NCBI GenBank assembly: GCA_026225945.1
Contig: JAMJFZ010001133.1
Coordinates: forward strand, 11,529,501-11,593,500
Length of the DNA stretch: 64,000 bases
Origin: Cricetomys ansorgei
Taxonomy: Eukaryota; Chordata; Mammalia; Rodentia; Nesomyidae
Direction of reading: 5' to 3'
Below, one piece after another: positions 10,403 through 20,560 of the stretch; within the stretch, counting starts at the first letter, position 1; every line of letters starts with the position of its first letter. The translations under genes were made by a program, and so were the position numbers. A model generated the notes under the pieces. That model did not search any database. It saw only the letters and a list, made by a program, of their open reading frames with translations, and was not told where the DNA came from.

Positions 10403-11518
10403 TTTTAAGTACTTCTGTGGAGGCTTCCTAGTTTTCTATCTGATTGCTTCCTATGTAGGACACAGGCTGAGCGCCAGGACTTTCCTGGCCTGTGCTGCCG
10501 TACCTGATCCATCTCATGTCCTTCCTCCCTGGTTTAATTATTGTATTTATCACCTTATACATGTGATGAGTTGCAAAATTTACTTACACCTACCAAGATC
10601 TCTATCATTACTTTATTGCTAATAGATCTCTCGTGCATGTAAACTCCCAATTACTATGATGAACTATTATTCAAAAAGGTTTGCAAAGGCATTTGTGGGT
10701 TAACACTTTGTAGTCTAGAAAAGAAGCACAATTCTGCTGTTGGGAAATTGGTCCATCTATCCACGAATCCTTTGTCTCTGTGATGTGCCGGGAAGAGAGC
10801 TGAGGGCTAGACATCTTTAGATGAGCAAGGAAGGACACATGGATTTTGCTCTTATACCTTTTCCTTTTTTAAAAAAATGGTTTTAGGCACCAATGAAAAT
10901 GACTAACCTCTCAGGTCTCAGGAAGGATGAATGCAGAGCATGACAGCTCAGTAGAAAACCCTCTGTGCTTATTGAGTCTTCTTTCATCTGCAAGTTTTGG
11001 AGTGGTCACCTCTCTGCTGCTGGGCAGTGAAGCAGGTCCGTCTCTTGGAGGTGGTGCTTGCTTCGCTCTCAACTGGACGCAGCCAGAGCTTCTGAGATGG
11101 ATCGGCAGGAAGAAAATTTGACTTTTATCATGCCAAAGGAATGTGAAATACAAACAGGATAAAAACAATCCTGGAGTGCCTTTCCGAGTCTGATTTCTGG
11201 GGTGAAACACAGTCAGGAGGAAGGGGGACAGCTGAGAAATCCAACTCTTGGAAATGGTTTTACTCTGGGTTAGATTTTTGTGTTAGTATAACAGGCACAT
11301 AGAAACTGCTTTCAGTAAAAAGCACCGACTCCTCAGTGGGGCCCACAAGTAACTAAATGCGTGCTGGAAGCCTGTAATTTCTACCTTCATGGAATGACTT
11401 TTGGACAGACTCTTGCTTGACTTTGCATATGCATGACAGTCCCTGAGGAGTGTCTCTCTAGCTGAATAATATCAACCCTCTTCTGAGGCTGAGACCCAAA
11501 GAGAAGTCAACCCCTTTC

Positions 11519-11520
<2 letters not shown>
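10403..11520. other. unassigned non-coding DNA
   Basis: No repeat was recognised. A 99-codon minus-strand frame (10911-11210) and a 64-codon plus-strand frame overlap each other and look like chance. Confidence 0.4.
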
Positions 11521-11576
<56 letters not shown>

Positions 11577-11594
11577 GAGAGAGAGAGAGAGAGA
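11521..11594. repeat. (GT)n followed by (GA)n
   Basis: About 25 GT units (11521-11571) run directly into a (GA)n tract (11574-11594) ending GATTGAGATTG. This is one of the longest pure GT tracts in the window. Confidence 0.97.
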
Positions 11595-11647
11595 TTGAGA
11601 TTGTTGAATTCAGGGCTTCTTGTCCTAAACCTCTGACTAGTTATATT

Positions 11648-11665
11648 AACACACACTCTCTCTCT

Positions 11666-11710
<45 letters not shown>

Positions 11711-11720
11711 AGAGAACCAC
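11648..11720. repeat. (AC)n then (CT)n, mirrored copy of the preceding tract
   Basis: ACACACTCTCTCTCTCAATC is followed by a long (CT)n run to 11709, then CAGAGAGAACCACACACAG. It is the inverted counterpart of 11521-11594, so the two tracts can pair over the roughly 55-bp spacer. Confidence 0.95.
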
Positions 11721-12537
11721 ACACAGCATTTTGCTGTATTTACCTAGTTTTATATCTTTTCTTTGGATTTGAATTGAAATCGATCCGTAGAAGAAACATT
11801 TTGGAACCCTGCAGGTCATTGTTCTGAGTGCATCAAGAGACTGTGTTCGCTAAGCTCTACTCAGGCTTGCCCAAAACTCATGTTCCTTAAAGGGTGGCTT
11901 TCTGCCCACGTCTATACCATATATCCTCCTTTGGAGGTTTAACAGGCTATTCCAGCTTTTTATAAAACATTTCGTAAAAAGGCATATTGCTTATTCTCTG
12001 CTATTACAAAGTATGAAAACACATGCCATCCATTTTAAGAAACAAATTCTCTACCTCACACTGTTTTTTCTTCATATATAAAATGTATCACATTTGGCTT
12101 TTATGATATATAACATTGGCAAAAAGAGGCCCTCTCAACTAAGTAATTGGGACCATTTGCTTGAGTTCTTCCTGTCGTTGCGAGCGATGGAGAAAAGTGT
12201 TGAGAATAAAGTGTTTTGTTGCCCTAGAGCAGAAAATGTCATTTCCCTTACGAGCCAGTTGATAAATAGTACTTGGGGCTTTGTGGGCCATAATGTGTCT
12301 GTGGAAAGGATTCTCCCGTGGGAAAGAGTCCGGAGACTGTGGATGTGTGAAAGTTGTGTCTAATAAAGCTTTATTTAAAAAACAAGCTGCAGGAAGAATT
12401 CAATCTCTGTTGTGTAGTTCGTTGATTCCTTTCAGGAAATCCAGCCTGGAAGCCTCTTTTTGTCTTATCAGAGACTTTTGTAGTCTTCTTAAATTAAATT
12501 AAAATTTTAAAAAATTATATTGTTAAGCTTTGTCAGA
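11721..12537. other. unassigned AT-rich non-coding DNA
   Basis: No repeat family was recognised. A self-complementary AATAAAGCTTTATT lies near 12362-12375. It contains a polyadenylation-like hexamer on both strands, but nothing else marks a gene end. Confidence 0.4.
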
Positions 12538-12610
12538 GGAGAGGAGAGAAGAAGGGGGAGGGAGAGGACAGCAGAGCAGGGGCGAGGAGAGGAGAGGAAG
12601 AAGAAAGAAA
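12538..12610. repeat. GA-rich low-complexity tract
   Basis: A purine-biased stretch of GAGGA/GGAGA words, interrupted by a few pyrimidines near the centre, with no fixed unit. Confidence 0.85.
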
Positions 12611-12897
12611 CAGACCTTATTTGGTCTGCAAGGCCTAAAATATTTATTTTGAATTTTTTGGAAAAATTTACTGTGACTCTCTAAAAGATTGTTTACTTCC
12701 TCCCTAATGATCTCAAGTTATGGTTGGATTTGGGGGTCTATTTTCCTCTATTTCAATTTCAATAACAGAGAATAAGAAATTTATTAGAGAGAAAAGCAGT
12801 CTTCAAAAATTTGATAAAATATTGAATATCAGAAAAATGAACTGATAGTTTGGTCATTTCTTTCTTTTATAATTTAAGATTTTATAGGACATTTTAA

Positions 12898-13097
12898 GAC
12901 TTATTTTTATTTCATATGTATGAATGTTTTGCTTTCATTTGTGTATTCACCAATGAGTAGAATGTCTGTGAAAGCCAAAAGAGAGCATCAGAGCATCTGG
13001 AACTGGTTGTGAGCCACCATGTGGGTGCCAAGATCTGAACTCAGGTCCTCTGGAAGAGCAGCCAGTACTCTTACCCACTGAACTATCTCCAGCTCCT
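12898..13097 (-). mobile_element. B3/B2-type SINE
   Basis: The plus strand gives the inverted element: TTTCATATGTATGAATG tail side, TGGTTGTGAGCCACCATG, TGAACTCAGGTCCTCTGGAA and GAGCAGCCAGTACTCTTACC, ending ACTATCTCCAGCTCC. The last segments are the tRNA-derived head with its A and B boxes inverted. Confidence 0.85.
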
Positions 13098-13274
13098 TTA
13101 CAAGACATTTAAAAAATGTATATTACTGTCTTACTTTGAAAAGCCTGTCACTACATGAGATCATTTAGAAGCATTCCTTCTTAATTCTGTGCTTGAAATT
13201 TGGAGTCTCCTGGCCTGGAGTCAGGACATCAAGGCTCTCAGTAATTGTAATGTTCTTGTTGTGATACAGGAAAC

Positions 13275-13440
13275 AACACTAGCTAATATGTATCCATTCC
13301 ATGGTTACTACATGAGAGGCACCAAGCTAAGTGTTTAACCAACATCCCCTCTGTGTATCAAAAGAAAGTTGTCGTTATCAACTCCAGGGTCAGGAGAAAT
13401 CAAGTCACTAGTCCAGAGTAACAGCCAGGAGCAGTTCCTG
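13275..13440 (-). mobile_element. MIR SINE
   Basis: In inverted orientation to the usual consensus: CTACATGAGAGGCACCAAGC, TAAGTGTTTAACC, GGAGAAATCAAGTCACTAGTC and AGTAACAGCC. These follow the MIR order of a last-third GTGCCAGGCACT-like block followed by the central core. MIR is an ancient mammal-wide tRNA-derived SINE. Confidence 0.6.
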
Positions 13441-14744
13441 CCCCGTTTTCCTTCACCTCCCTTCCCAGCAACTCTTACCTGCCAATCCTTCATCCTCCGT
13501 AACCTTGTGAAAGTGACTACAGACCTAGAGCACACACGCCATCACTGAGCATAGGCTCAGTGTTGATATTTCAAGATGGTGCTTGAAGTTTTAGCAAGTA
13601 GGAACACCCTCTCCCCTACCTGTTACCTTAATAGACTTCAGCAAGACAAAATAAAAAGGCTAGAAAAATTAGCAGTGTTAGGCATCCCTGTGCTCTCACA
13701 TAGCTAAATACCATATCCACACTCTTAAGTGTGAGGTGAGGGTTCCATTTGAAGACACAGACTTCCTTTTCCTTTAAGCCTCTCCAACACGACAAAAAAC
13801 ACACACATGGTGCTTCACACTAGAGGGGGCAACTCGCCATAAGACTTTGAGGCTTTCAAGGCCCCAGATGTTATTTTTGTATTTGTTTGTGTTCGTCTCT
13901 CAGCTGTACCTGAGGGTGTTGTCACTTACAAATTGAGTTAAAATCTAAACGAAAGGCCGCATTGTTTTTCTGTCCATCTGGTGCCTTGTAGTTAGCAGCT
14001 TCCTGTTGTTATTCTTCATATGATTCCTCCAAGCTGGCTGGCCCAGCAAAGGGACAGAGGGTGGGACCCCTTCTCCCCCAGCTCAGCCTGGTGGCTGAGG
14101 CCGTGAGTCAATGCACTGGAATCTGTGAGCAGGAGAATGGCTTCCAGCTTCATACTTTTGAATCCACTCTGCCAGGAATTTACACGGACTAAACTTTATG
14201 TGGAATGTCCTTTTCTAGTAAGCAAGTATTCCTTCAGAAAGTACCCAGCACAGAGGGCTAAAACTCCCAGCCTCCCACACAGTCTCCTGGAAACTCTGAG
14301 TCTCCTCTCTACTGTGTTTCTTTGACCATTTTCTCCTCATTCCATGGCTTGTTTTCTGTCCTGTGACAGTTTGCCAGCATTCCATCCCATTTTAACAACC
14401 ACCCAAATATAAAAACCACAGCACCAAAATTGTAGCTGAGCTCCATTTTGCAGTAACAACTGTATTGTCATATGTAGCCTGCGGTGAACTGGAACGCAGT
14501 TAAGTTCTAAACTTTCTTTTTGTCTGTAGTGCTTAGGATTAATATTCTCTGATATGCACTGGGTTTTATTTTTATTTTTTTAAGAATTCTTTGTCAGTCT
14601 TTGATATTACAGTGCAATTGTAACCCCTCCCGGTTCATCTTCCTTTTTTATCTGACATGAGCTGGATAGCAAGCCTATCGGGAGACAATTCGGTTCAATT
14701 CTGAGCAAATGGTATAGTTTATTCTTCTATGCTCCCCACATCCA
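13441..14744. other. unassigned non-coding DNA
   Basis: No repeat or exon was recognised. Confidence 0.4.
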
Positions 14745-14815
14745 TTTGTTGAGGATGCAGCCCAGACCCCGCACATGCTCAGTAGTGCTCCACCACTGAG
14801 CCATGCCCCCATCCC
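14745..14815 (-). mobile_element. ID-type tRNA head fragment
   Basis: The plus strand reads GAGGATGCAGCCCAGACCC, CGCACATGCTCAGTAGTGCT, CCACCACTGAGCCATGCCC. This is the inverted ID/B4 head with its box B (inverted) and box A positions recognisable. Confidence 0.6.
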
Positions 14816-15062
14816 TAAGTGACATCTTTTAAAAACTGCAGTGGACATTTATGAATACTTTTGGAGTGTATCATGTAGGAGAGGCCTAGGGACTTCAGGA
14901 ACGCCACTCATCTGATGTCCTTCCTTTCTAGGAAATAAAAGTTCATTTAGCTTATCATGGAAGGATGTTTGCCCCACAACACCGAGGTATAGTAAGGAAT
15001 ATAGATGGGTCATACAGATCCTTGTCTCATGGGACTTGTAACAATGGTAACAATGTAACAAT

Positions 15063-15082
15063 GTACAATGGTAACATTGTAC
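15063..15082. repeat. perfect hairpin, 8-bp arms
   Basis: GTACAATG - GTAA - CATTGTAC is a perfect inverted repeat with a 4-nt loop. It sits at the end of a cluster of degenerate AACAATG direct repeats (15049-15070). Confidence 0.85.
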
Positions 15083-15984
15083 CACCTTAGCTTCCGGATG
15101 AGAATTAGGTGGCAACCGGCGATGAGAGAAGCACTCTAGACTGTTTATGAACTGAAAGGCTCTCAGTGTAAGTATACACATTTCATCTTTCACCAGTGTT
15201 TCTATGTCCTCATGCGCAAATTTAACTCATATACGGAACGGCTTGACGCTTTCAGCTTGTATAAGCCAAATTGTGTAGCATCGCTGTGCAGTTTAAGGGC
15301 GTTTGGTGACAGTAGTTCTTTTTGGTGTGCTGTTCACCTGGAGTAAGACACTACCTGTGATGTCTTATAAACAGAGTCAAAGACCATTATTTGTTGCTCT
15401 TTAGTCTTGGATTGCATAAGCAGTGTCAGGAGGTGTACAGGTGTTTTTGATGTAGACAGATGAATGTCTGACATTTGTTGTTTCTTTTACTACTTCCACT
15501 GGGAGGGGATCCAAGAGGTCACTGCATTCAATCCTGGCAATGTTTATCATGTTTTATCAAACAATCCTCATTAAGCACTCAACATTTATCATGGTATTAG
15601 AGGCTATATGCAGAGTATACTAACCAGAATTAGGAACTGGCCTTGGCAGTTTGCGTGCGAATCTGGCCAAATCTGTGATGCATTTCATTTTATTAAAAGA
15701 CAAAAAACCAACTCTCCTCAGGAAACCAGATCACAAACTCCCAGATTTAGTGGCTTTTGATGGTAGGAACCCTTCCAGTGCAGTACGCAGTACAGCAGCA
15801 GCTCCCGCGTCCCTGGTGTTCACTGCGGGTCCGGCATGGTATCGGTGAAATTTGAATTTTAAGGTAAAAGCCCAGATTCCAAGAGTCCACGTGATAAGTC
15901 AGTGCATTTTATCAACACTCTCTACTTGCCTTTTGTACTGGGAGTCTTACATGCATATCACAGAATTTTGTTTGTCTTCGGGGA
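15083..15984. other. unassigned non-coding DNA
   Basis: No repeat family, splice-flanked frame or RNA gene was recognised. Confidence 0.4.
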
Positions 15985-16145
15985 ATACACAGTAAGTGTA
16001 TTTCTTTTCATCTGACAGACAGCCCTGAGGATGCTATCTATTAACCTCCTCTTACTGAGTTAAAACAGAGGTTCTGCGGAGACGAGGATCACGGCAGACC
16101 TCATTCTTCATTTTGTTCCCAGGTCCCCGAGTTAGCCTCTATATT
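15985..16145 (-). mobile_element. MIR SINE (diverged)
   Basis: Inverted MIR core: CAGCCCTGAGGATGCTATCT, ATTAACCTCCTCTTACTGAG and AAAACAGAGGTTCTGCGG. These correspond to the CCCTATGAGGTAGGTACTATT / CCATTTTACAGATGAGGAA region of the consensus. Confidence 0.5.
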
Positions 16146-16908
16146 TCATGACCTCAAATTATGAACATAATCTGTTACCATGGCAGAAATGATAAAACAC
16201 AGAGATATGACAGTAGATTAATAAAGATCTGATGAGCAAAAACCTCCTGATCGCTCTCTGAATGCCATTCCCAGGGCAGCAGAAATTGTGGGCCAGGTCC
16301 CATACCTGTGCTTGCTTGTCTGTTTTATTCTTATTAGCCAGGAAGACATTAAAATATACCCACTGCTGCCCCGGAGTATCCTCTGTACTGCTGACGTGTG
16401 AGCTTCGTCCTAGTACTCCTTCTCTAACATCTCTTTTGACCTGTGTAAGTCACTTATCAACCCCTGGACTCATTCAATGGCGTCAACTAAGAATGCGTTG
16501 CTTTGCTGGATAATTCGTATTCTCTCTCTCACACACTCATATTGACCCGTGTCTTTTATGAGTCATAACAAGGAATTTTTAAAAATTTACTCTCACCCCC
16601 CACTGTGGTCATTATCCATCATCTGTCATCCTTATGCATAAAATAACTTTTTTTTTCCCTTTGAATACCCTCTATTTCCCCTCTGTGTGGAATTTATTCT
16701 CCCCTTGGTGCGTGGGGACAAAATTACGTTCATAACAGTCATTAATGATAATGGGAAGAGTATATAAATCTTTGGTGCGTTGAAAACTAAATGGTGCCCT
16801 GGTGGGTCTTTTCTCTATCTTTCCTTACCAGATTTTGTTTGGCAGCATGTACTGTAGATTGTGTAAAGTGTATTTACTTGCAGTTTTCTCCTTATTGTGC
16901 ATACATGG

Positions 16909-16910
<2 letters not shown>
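16146..16910. other. unassigned non-coding DNA
   Basis: No repeat family or exon was recognised before the following microsatellite. Confidence 0.4.

Positions 16911-16955
<45 letters not shown>
16911..16955. repeat. (CA)n microsatellite
   Basis: About 22 CA units without interruption after TATA. Confidence 0.97.
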
Positions 16956-16957
<2 letters not shown>

Positions 16958-17294
16958 CTCTGTTTATGTGAAGATTGCCCCCTATTGCTTGGTATCCCCA
17001 CCAAGAGTGAGAACTGATTTCGCTTGTTCTGCTCTCCATGTTTAATATTGAACACAACATTGTGCTAATAGTGGGAGCTCAATAAGGTTTTATGAGCACA
17101 GGAATGAAAGAGTCCATGAACATTAAAGCGAGTAAGGACTCACCCTGCCCGGGCATGGTCCTAATGCTAGGGTAAGCACTGTAAGAGTGAATGGGTAGAT
17201 GTGCCTTATACTGTCTGTACATTATACTGTATGGGGCATCCTGAAGGGAAATGGTAAGAATATGAAATTTAAAATTAGCTCAGAGGGGCGTTCA

Positions 17295-17405
17295 TCCTGG
17301 TAATCACTGGCTGAGTTTTAGGGGATTTCCCTCAAGTCTTTAGCCTCAGTTTTCCCATCTGTGACACAGAGATAGTAGTTCTTGGCTCTGAGGGCTGCTG
17401 TGAGA
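17295..17405 (+). mobile_element. MIR SINE core
   Basis: Forward MIR landmarks: TTCCCTCAAGTCTTTAGCC, TCAGTTTTCCCATCTGTGAC, GAGATAGTAG and GGCTGCTGTGAGAAG. These match the CTCAGTTTCCTCATCTGTAA...GTTGTGAGGA order of the consensus. Confidence 0.65.
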
Positions 17406-17582
17406 AGCCCATATGTATGTTTCCTCTTTGACTTACAAAACAGTCTCCTAGTCCTGGCCTCTTGGACTAAGTCTGAAGATAAACAAGATCCCACTCTTTT
17501 CACCCAGATTTCCTAGACTGTAAAAAGAGGGTCCTGTCACAGTCTACAGTGCACATACCCTGTGAGATTTTATTAATGTGAG

Positions 17583-17606
17583 ATAATTAATTACTTAATT
17601 AATTAA
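17583..17606. repeat. TTAATTAA-type palindromic AT patch
   Basis: Overlapping ATTAATTA/TTAATTAA words form a short self-complementary AT patch. Confidence 0.7.
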
Positions 17607-17757
17607 CCTGTTAAAGGATTTCGGAGAGCCTGAGATTCTTGGGCGACTCTGATGTCACTGGTCCACGAAGCACAACTTGAATATAAAGGCTCTACGGAGA
17701 GGTTGGCAAGCAATAGCGCAGGGCAGAAAGTGCTGTGGCGGCCTTCCAAACGATCAG

Positions 17758-17842
17758 TGAGGGCTGGGAGTGCTGCTCAGTGAGCGCATGTTCATCACAA
17801 ATGAGGCCGTGTCCAGGGTTCAGCACTGTAAAGCGTAAGGAT
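17758..17842 (+). mobile_element. diverged ID-type element
   Basis: GGGCTGGGAGTGCTGCTCAG, a TGAGCGCATG shortened box A region, GGCCGTGTCCAGGGTTCAGC and ACTGTAAAG. It follows the ID layout GGGCTGGAG...GAGGCCCTGGGTTCAATCC with several small losses. Confidence 0.5.
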
Positions 17843-18339
17843 AAAGATAATAGAGTGAGAAGGGAAGCTGGAGGTATGTGTGCCGGGGAGGAGAGGCAAG
17901 GCAGGTCACGCTTCCTAGAAATAGGCAATCTGGGTCCTGAAGTGTTGTGGTGATTTTTCAGGCAGAAAGCCAGAAGGGTTCTGGCTATCGAGATGTAGAC
18001 TGTAGCTAACTCAGCCAGGAGTAAGAAAGCTGAAGAAGAGACTAGAAAGTTCACTTGGAGTCAGATGGGCAAGAATTGTCTCTGTTTGCAAGGCTAAGAC
18101 CAGGAATCAGTGCAGAAGTCACCCAGGAAGCAGGAGGTTCAGTAGAAATGCTGCGTAGTATATATAAAAGTGTTGGGAGATTTTCACCACAAAGTACATT
18201 AACCTTGGTTACTCACCTAACTACTCCCAGGTAGTAGATGCCCTTAGGAGTAAGACTAAGATGAGGGGCAAATGTTTAGATTGCCATAGGTTTACAGACA
18301 CACGGAACAGGGATTGAACACCTTCCGTGTTCTAGCTTG
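17843..18339. other. non-coding DNA, possibly an L2-like relic
   Basis: A purine-rich stretch with scattered AGGCAGAAAG-like words seen in L2 3' regions. The match is too weak for a separate call. Confidence 0.2.
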
Positions 18340-18706
18340 TCACGATGAGTCTTGGTTTTCAACTTGGTTGGATTGAGACGTGCCTAGGAGGTAATGAAAG
18401 CATACCTTGGGTGTGCTGAGGGCATACGTTTCCTGAGAATATTAACTATGGGGAAAGCTCTTCCCTGAATGTGAGCAGCAGCACCATCGCATAGGCTGGG
18501 GGTCCAGAGGAAATGAAAAGAAGGAAAGGAGAAAGAAACCTAGCATGACTGTTCTCTCTCCCTGCTTCCTAGCCATTGTGATGTGGGCTGTTTTACTCTG
18601 TAAAGATAGACTGAAGCCTCAGAAATCATGATCCAAAATAAGTCTTTCCTCTCTGGATTTCAGTTGATTTGTTGGGCATTTTGTCACAGTGACAAGTAAG
18701 GCTAGC
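18340..18706 (+). mobile_element. MaLR solo LTR (ORR1/MLT-like)
   Basis: GTTTTCAACTTGGTTGGATT, a GGAAAGCTCTTCCC block, CTCTCCCTGCTTCCTAGCC, GATAGACTGAAGCCTCAG, AAAATAAGTCTTTCCTCTC and a terminal TTTTGTCACAGTGACAAGTA. The sequence order is that of a MaLR LTR, including an AATAA-like signal before the 3' end. No internal region is present. Confidence 0.6.
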
Positions 18707-18787
18707 ATATAGATCCACAACCTTGATAAAAGTTATTAGCTTTCTGACCCTATTGTTCTTATCAATTCAGTGAAGGCAATGCATTTA

Positions 18788-18880
18788 CCTTCTTCTGGCT
18801 TCTATGGGTGCTGCACACACGTGGTACACATACATGCTGAAAAACTCTCATACACATAAAATCTTTAAAAAAATTTGGGG
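18788..18880 (+). mobile_element. B3 SINE, 3' part only
   Basis: TCTTCTGGCTTCTATGGGTG, CTGCACACACGTGGTACAC, TCATACACATAAAATCTT and an A-rich tail. Only the tRNA-unrelated 3' half remains. Confidence 0.8.
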
Positions 18881-19096
18881 GGGGTATGGTTGGAGAGTTG
18901 GCTCAATGGTTAAGAACATTTATTGCTATTGCACATCACCTGAGTTAGAGTCTAAGCCCTCACATTATGGCTCACAGCCATTTGTAACTCTAGTTACAGG
19001 GGTTCTGATGCCCTCTTCTGGCTTCCATGGGCATTGCATGCATGTGGTGCACATACAGACAGACATTGATACACAAAATAAACCTTTAAAGTAAAC
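18881..19096 (+). mobile_element. B3 SINE inserted at the tail of another B3
   Basis: A full-length element: GGTTGGAGAGTTGGCTCAAT, GGTTAAGAACATTTATTGC, CAGCCATTTGTAACTCTAG, CCCTCTTCTGGCTTCCATGG and a tail of AAATAAACC type. It begins directly after the A-rich tail of the preceding B3 fragment and has the same orientation. Confidence 0.9.
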
Positions 19097-19274
19097 CTTT
19101 AAATAAAGCCTTTAAAACCTTTCAGACTTCTATGGGTGTCAACTGTTATCATGACAAGAATATTATGCACAATTTAACACCTAAGTTATCATCACAAAAA
19201 TCTGACATTCTCTTCTGTTCCTTGGTGTGAACACCAGTTTCAGTATACTGATGTTTAATAAATTCACTGAAGCT
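19097..19274. other. short unassigned stretch
   Basis: Starts with tail-like AAATAAAGCC repeats from the B3; nothing else was recognised. Confidence 0.4.
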
Positions 19275-19385
19275 TACTGCCATATTAGTTTAACCAGTCA
19301 CTTTACAGATTGAGGAAACGGTGACCTATGAGAATTCTGAACCTTTTCTGAAGGTCATTGAGCTGCTTTCTCAAAGAACACCATC
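19275..19385 (-). mobile_element. possible MIR SINE
   Basis: CACTTTACAGATTGAGGAAA, CGGTGACCTATGAG and TGAAGGTCATTGAGCTG follow the inverted MIR core. Confidence 0.45.
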
Positions 19386-20049
19386 AAAGGGTGCATAGAA
19401 CTCCCTGATGAATACAATTGTTTGTACCTAAAAGTAGCCCTCCCATGAGCTTTGGTATTACTGTGTCATTTTCTTTCTTTTCAGAGGAAAATGCAAAACC
19501 TTTTCTTTTTTTAATGAAAAAAAAAATACAGTTCTGTTTTGCAAAGTTTTACTGTATGCATAAACATTGCTTACGTATCACATTCTTCCAAATGTGACAG
19601 ACAGACATGGGTGAGACTAGAAAGTCACTTCCGAAATGTGGAGATTCTAATTGGAATTCTCATAGCTGTTGCTGACGATCTCTGGATCAGGAGTGGAGCA
19701 GCTGCTGCTGTATTGTGACACTGAAGTGAGAATTTTGAAAAAGCCAAAAGTAACTTCATTTTGCGCTGAGCTTCCCATTTTGATCTTGGTCATAGGTATT
19801 CACTAGCTCCAGATCTTGGCTTGCTTCTTGGTCAAACAATTACATTTCTTCCTATCAGATCCTCTCCCCTCTGGGAAGCCAAGATTATAATACATTAAAT
19901 TTAGCATATGAAATCTGTGCTGTGCGTATGAAAAGCACAGAGGTTCAAGAGCAGTGTGGCCAAAGGATTTACAACCTTATGGTACCCTAACTAAATAGAA
20001 AGCAAGCTGCAAGAATCGGGGCATGGTTAGGGCACTAAGGGAAAGGTCA
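19386..20049. other. unassigned non-coding DNA
   Basis: No repeat family or exon was recognised. A short T-then-A stretch lies at 19501-19530. Confidence 0.4.
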
Positions 20050-20560
20050 AACCTACCCAAGGTGCAAAGAAGGACACAGGAGTGGCCGTGAGGGTGCATG
20101 TTGATGCAGGGGAGCTCTTGGTCGAATCAGTGGGTTGCGAGTTCATTGACTGAAGAAGAAAGAGGATGACAGCATTTCAGAGTGCTGAGACATGAAGGAG
20201 CATGGTCTGTTTTGGTGGCAACTCTCCTAGGACAGGACTGAAGACGTACAGAGGGTTGCAGTAGCAAGCAGCAAGAAGAGAAAGTTGGCGTTAGATAGTG
20301 GAGCACCTTGGCACTCATGCTAAGCTCTTCAGAACCTCTCGTGGGAATCTGGGAGCTATTAAGGAAGCCAACTTATACTTTGGGATGATATGTCCTAACA
20401 CGTATTTTAGTAAAGTAATAAATCTGATTTAGCAGGAAATTGCTGCCGTGATTAAAGCATGAACTAAAAGGGCCAGGGAATGAGGAAAAGAAATCTTGAT
20501 GGAGAGGCATGGCCTAAATGACCCCTAATGGGAAGAACAGGAGGAGGGACAGACTGAAGT
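20050..20560 (+). mobile_element. possible L2-like LINE relic
   Basis: Purine-rich plus strand with GGGAGCTATTAAGGAAGCC and AGCAGGAAATTGCTGCCGTG. This resembles the ancient L2-type 3' region (GGGAGCCATTGAAGGG...). It contains no coding frame. Divergence is high and the assignment is tentative. Confidence 0.25.

Noticed and set aside
12362..12375. AATAAA-containing palindrome as a gene 3' end
   Set aside because: No upstream exon or downstream GU-rich element; self-complementary AT words are common.
14745..14815. True tRNA gene
   Set aside because: Only the internal promoter-like boxes of an ID/B4-type SINE head remain; no acceptor stem or intact cloverleaf.
16791..17060. Frames with long His/Thr or Val/Cys repeats
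   Set aside because: Translation of the (CA)n microsatellite.
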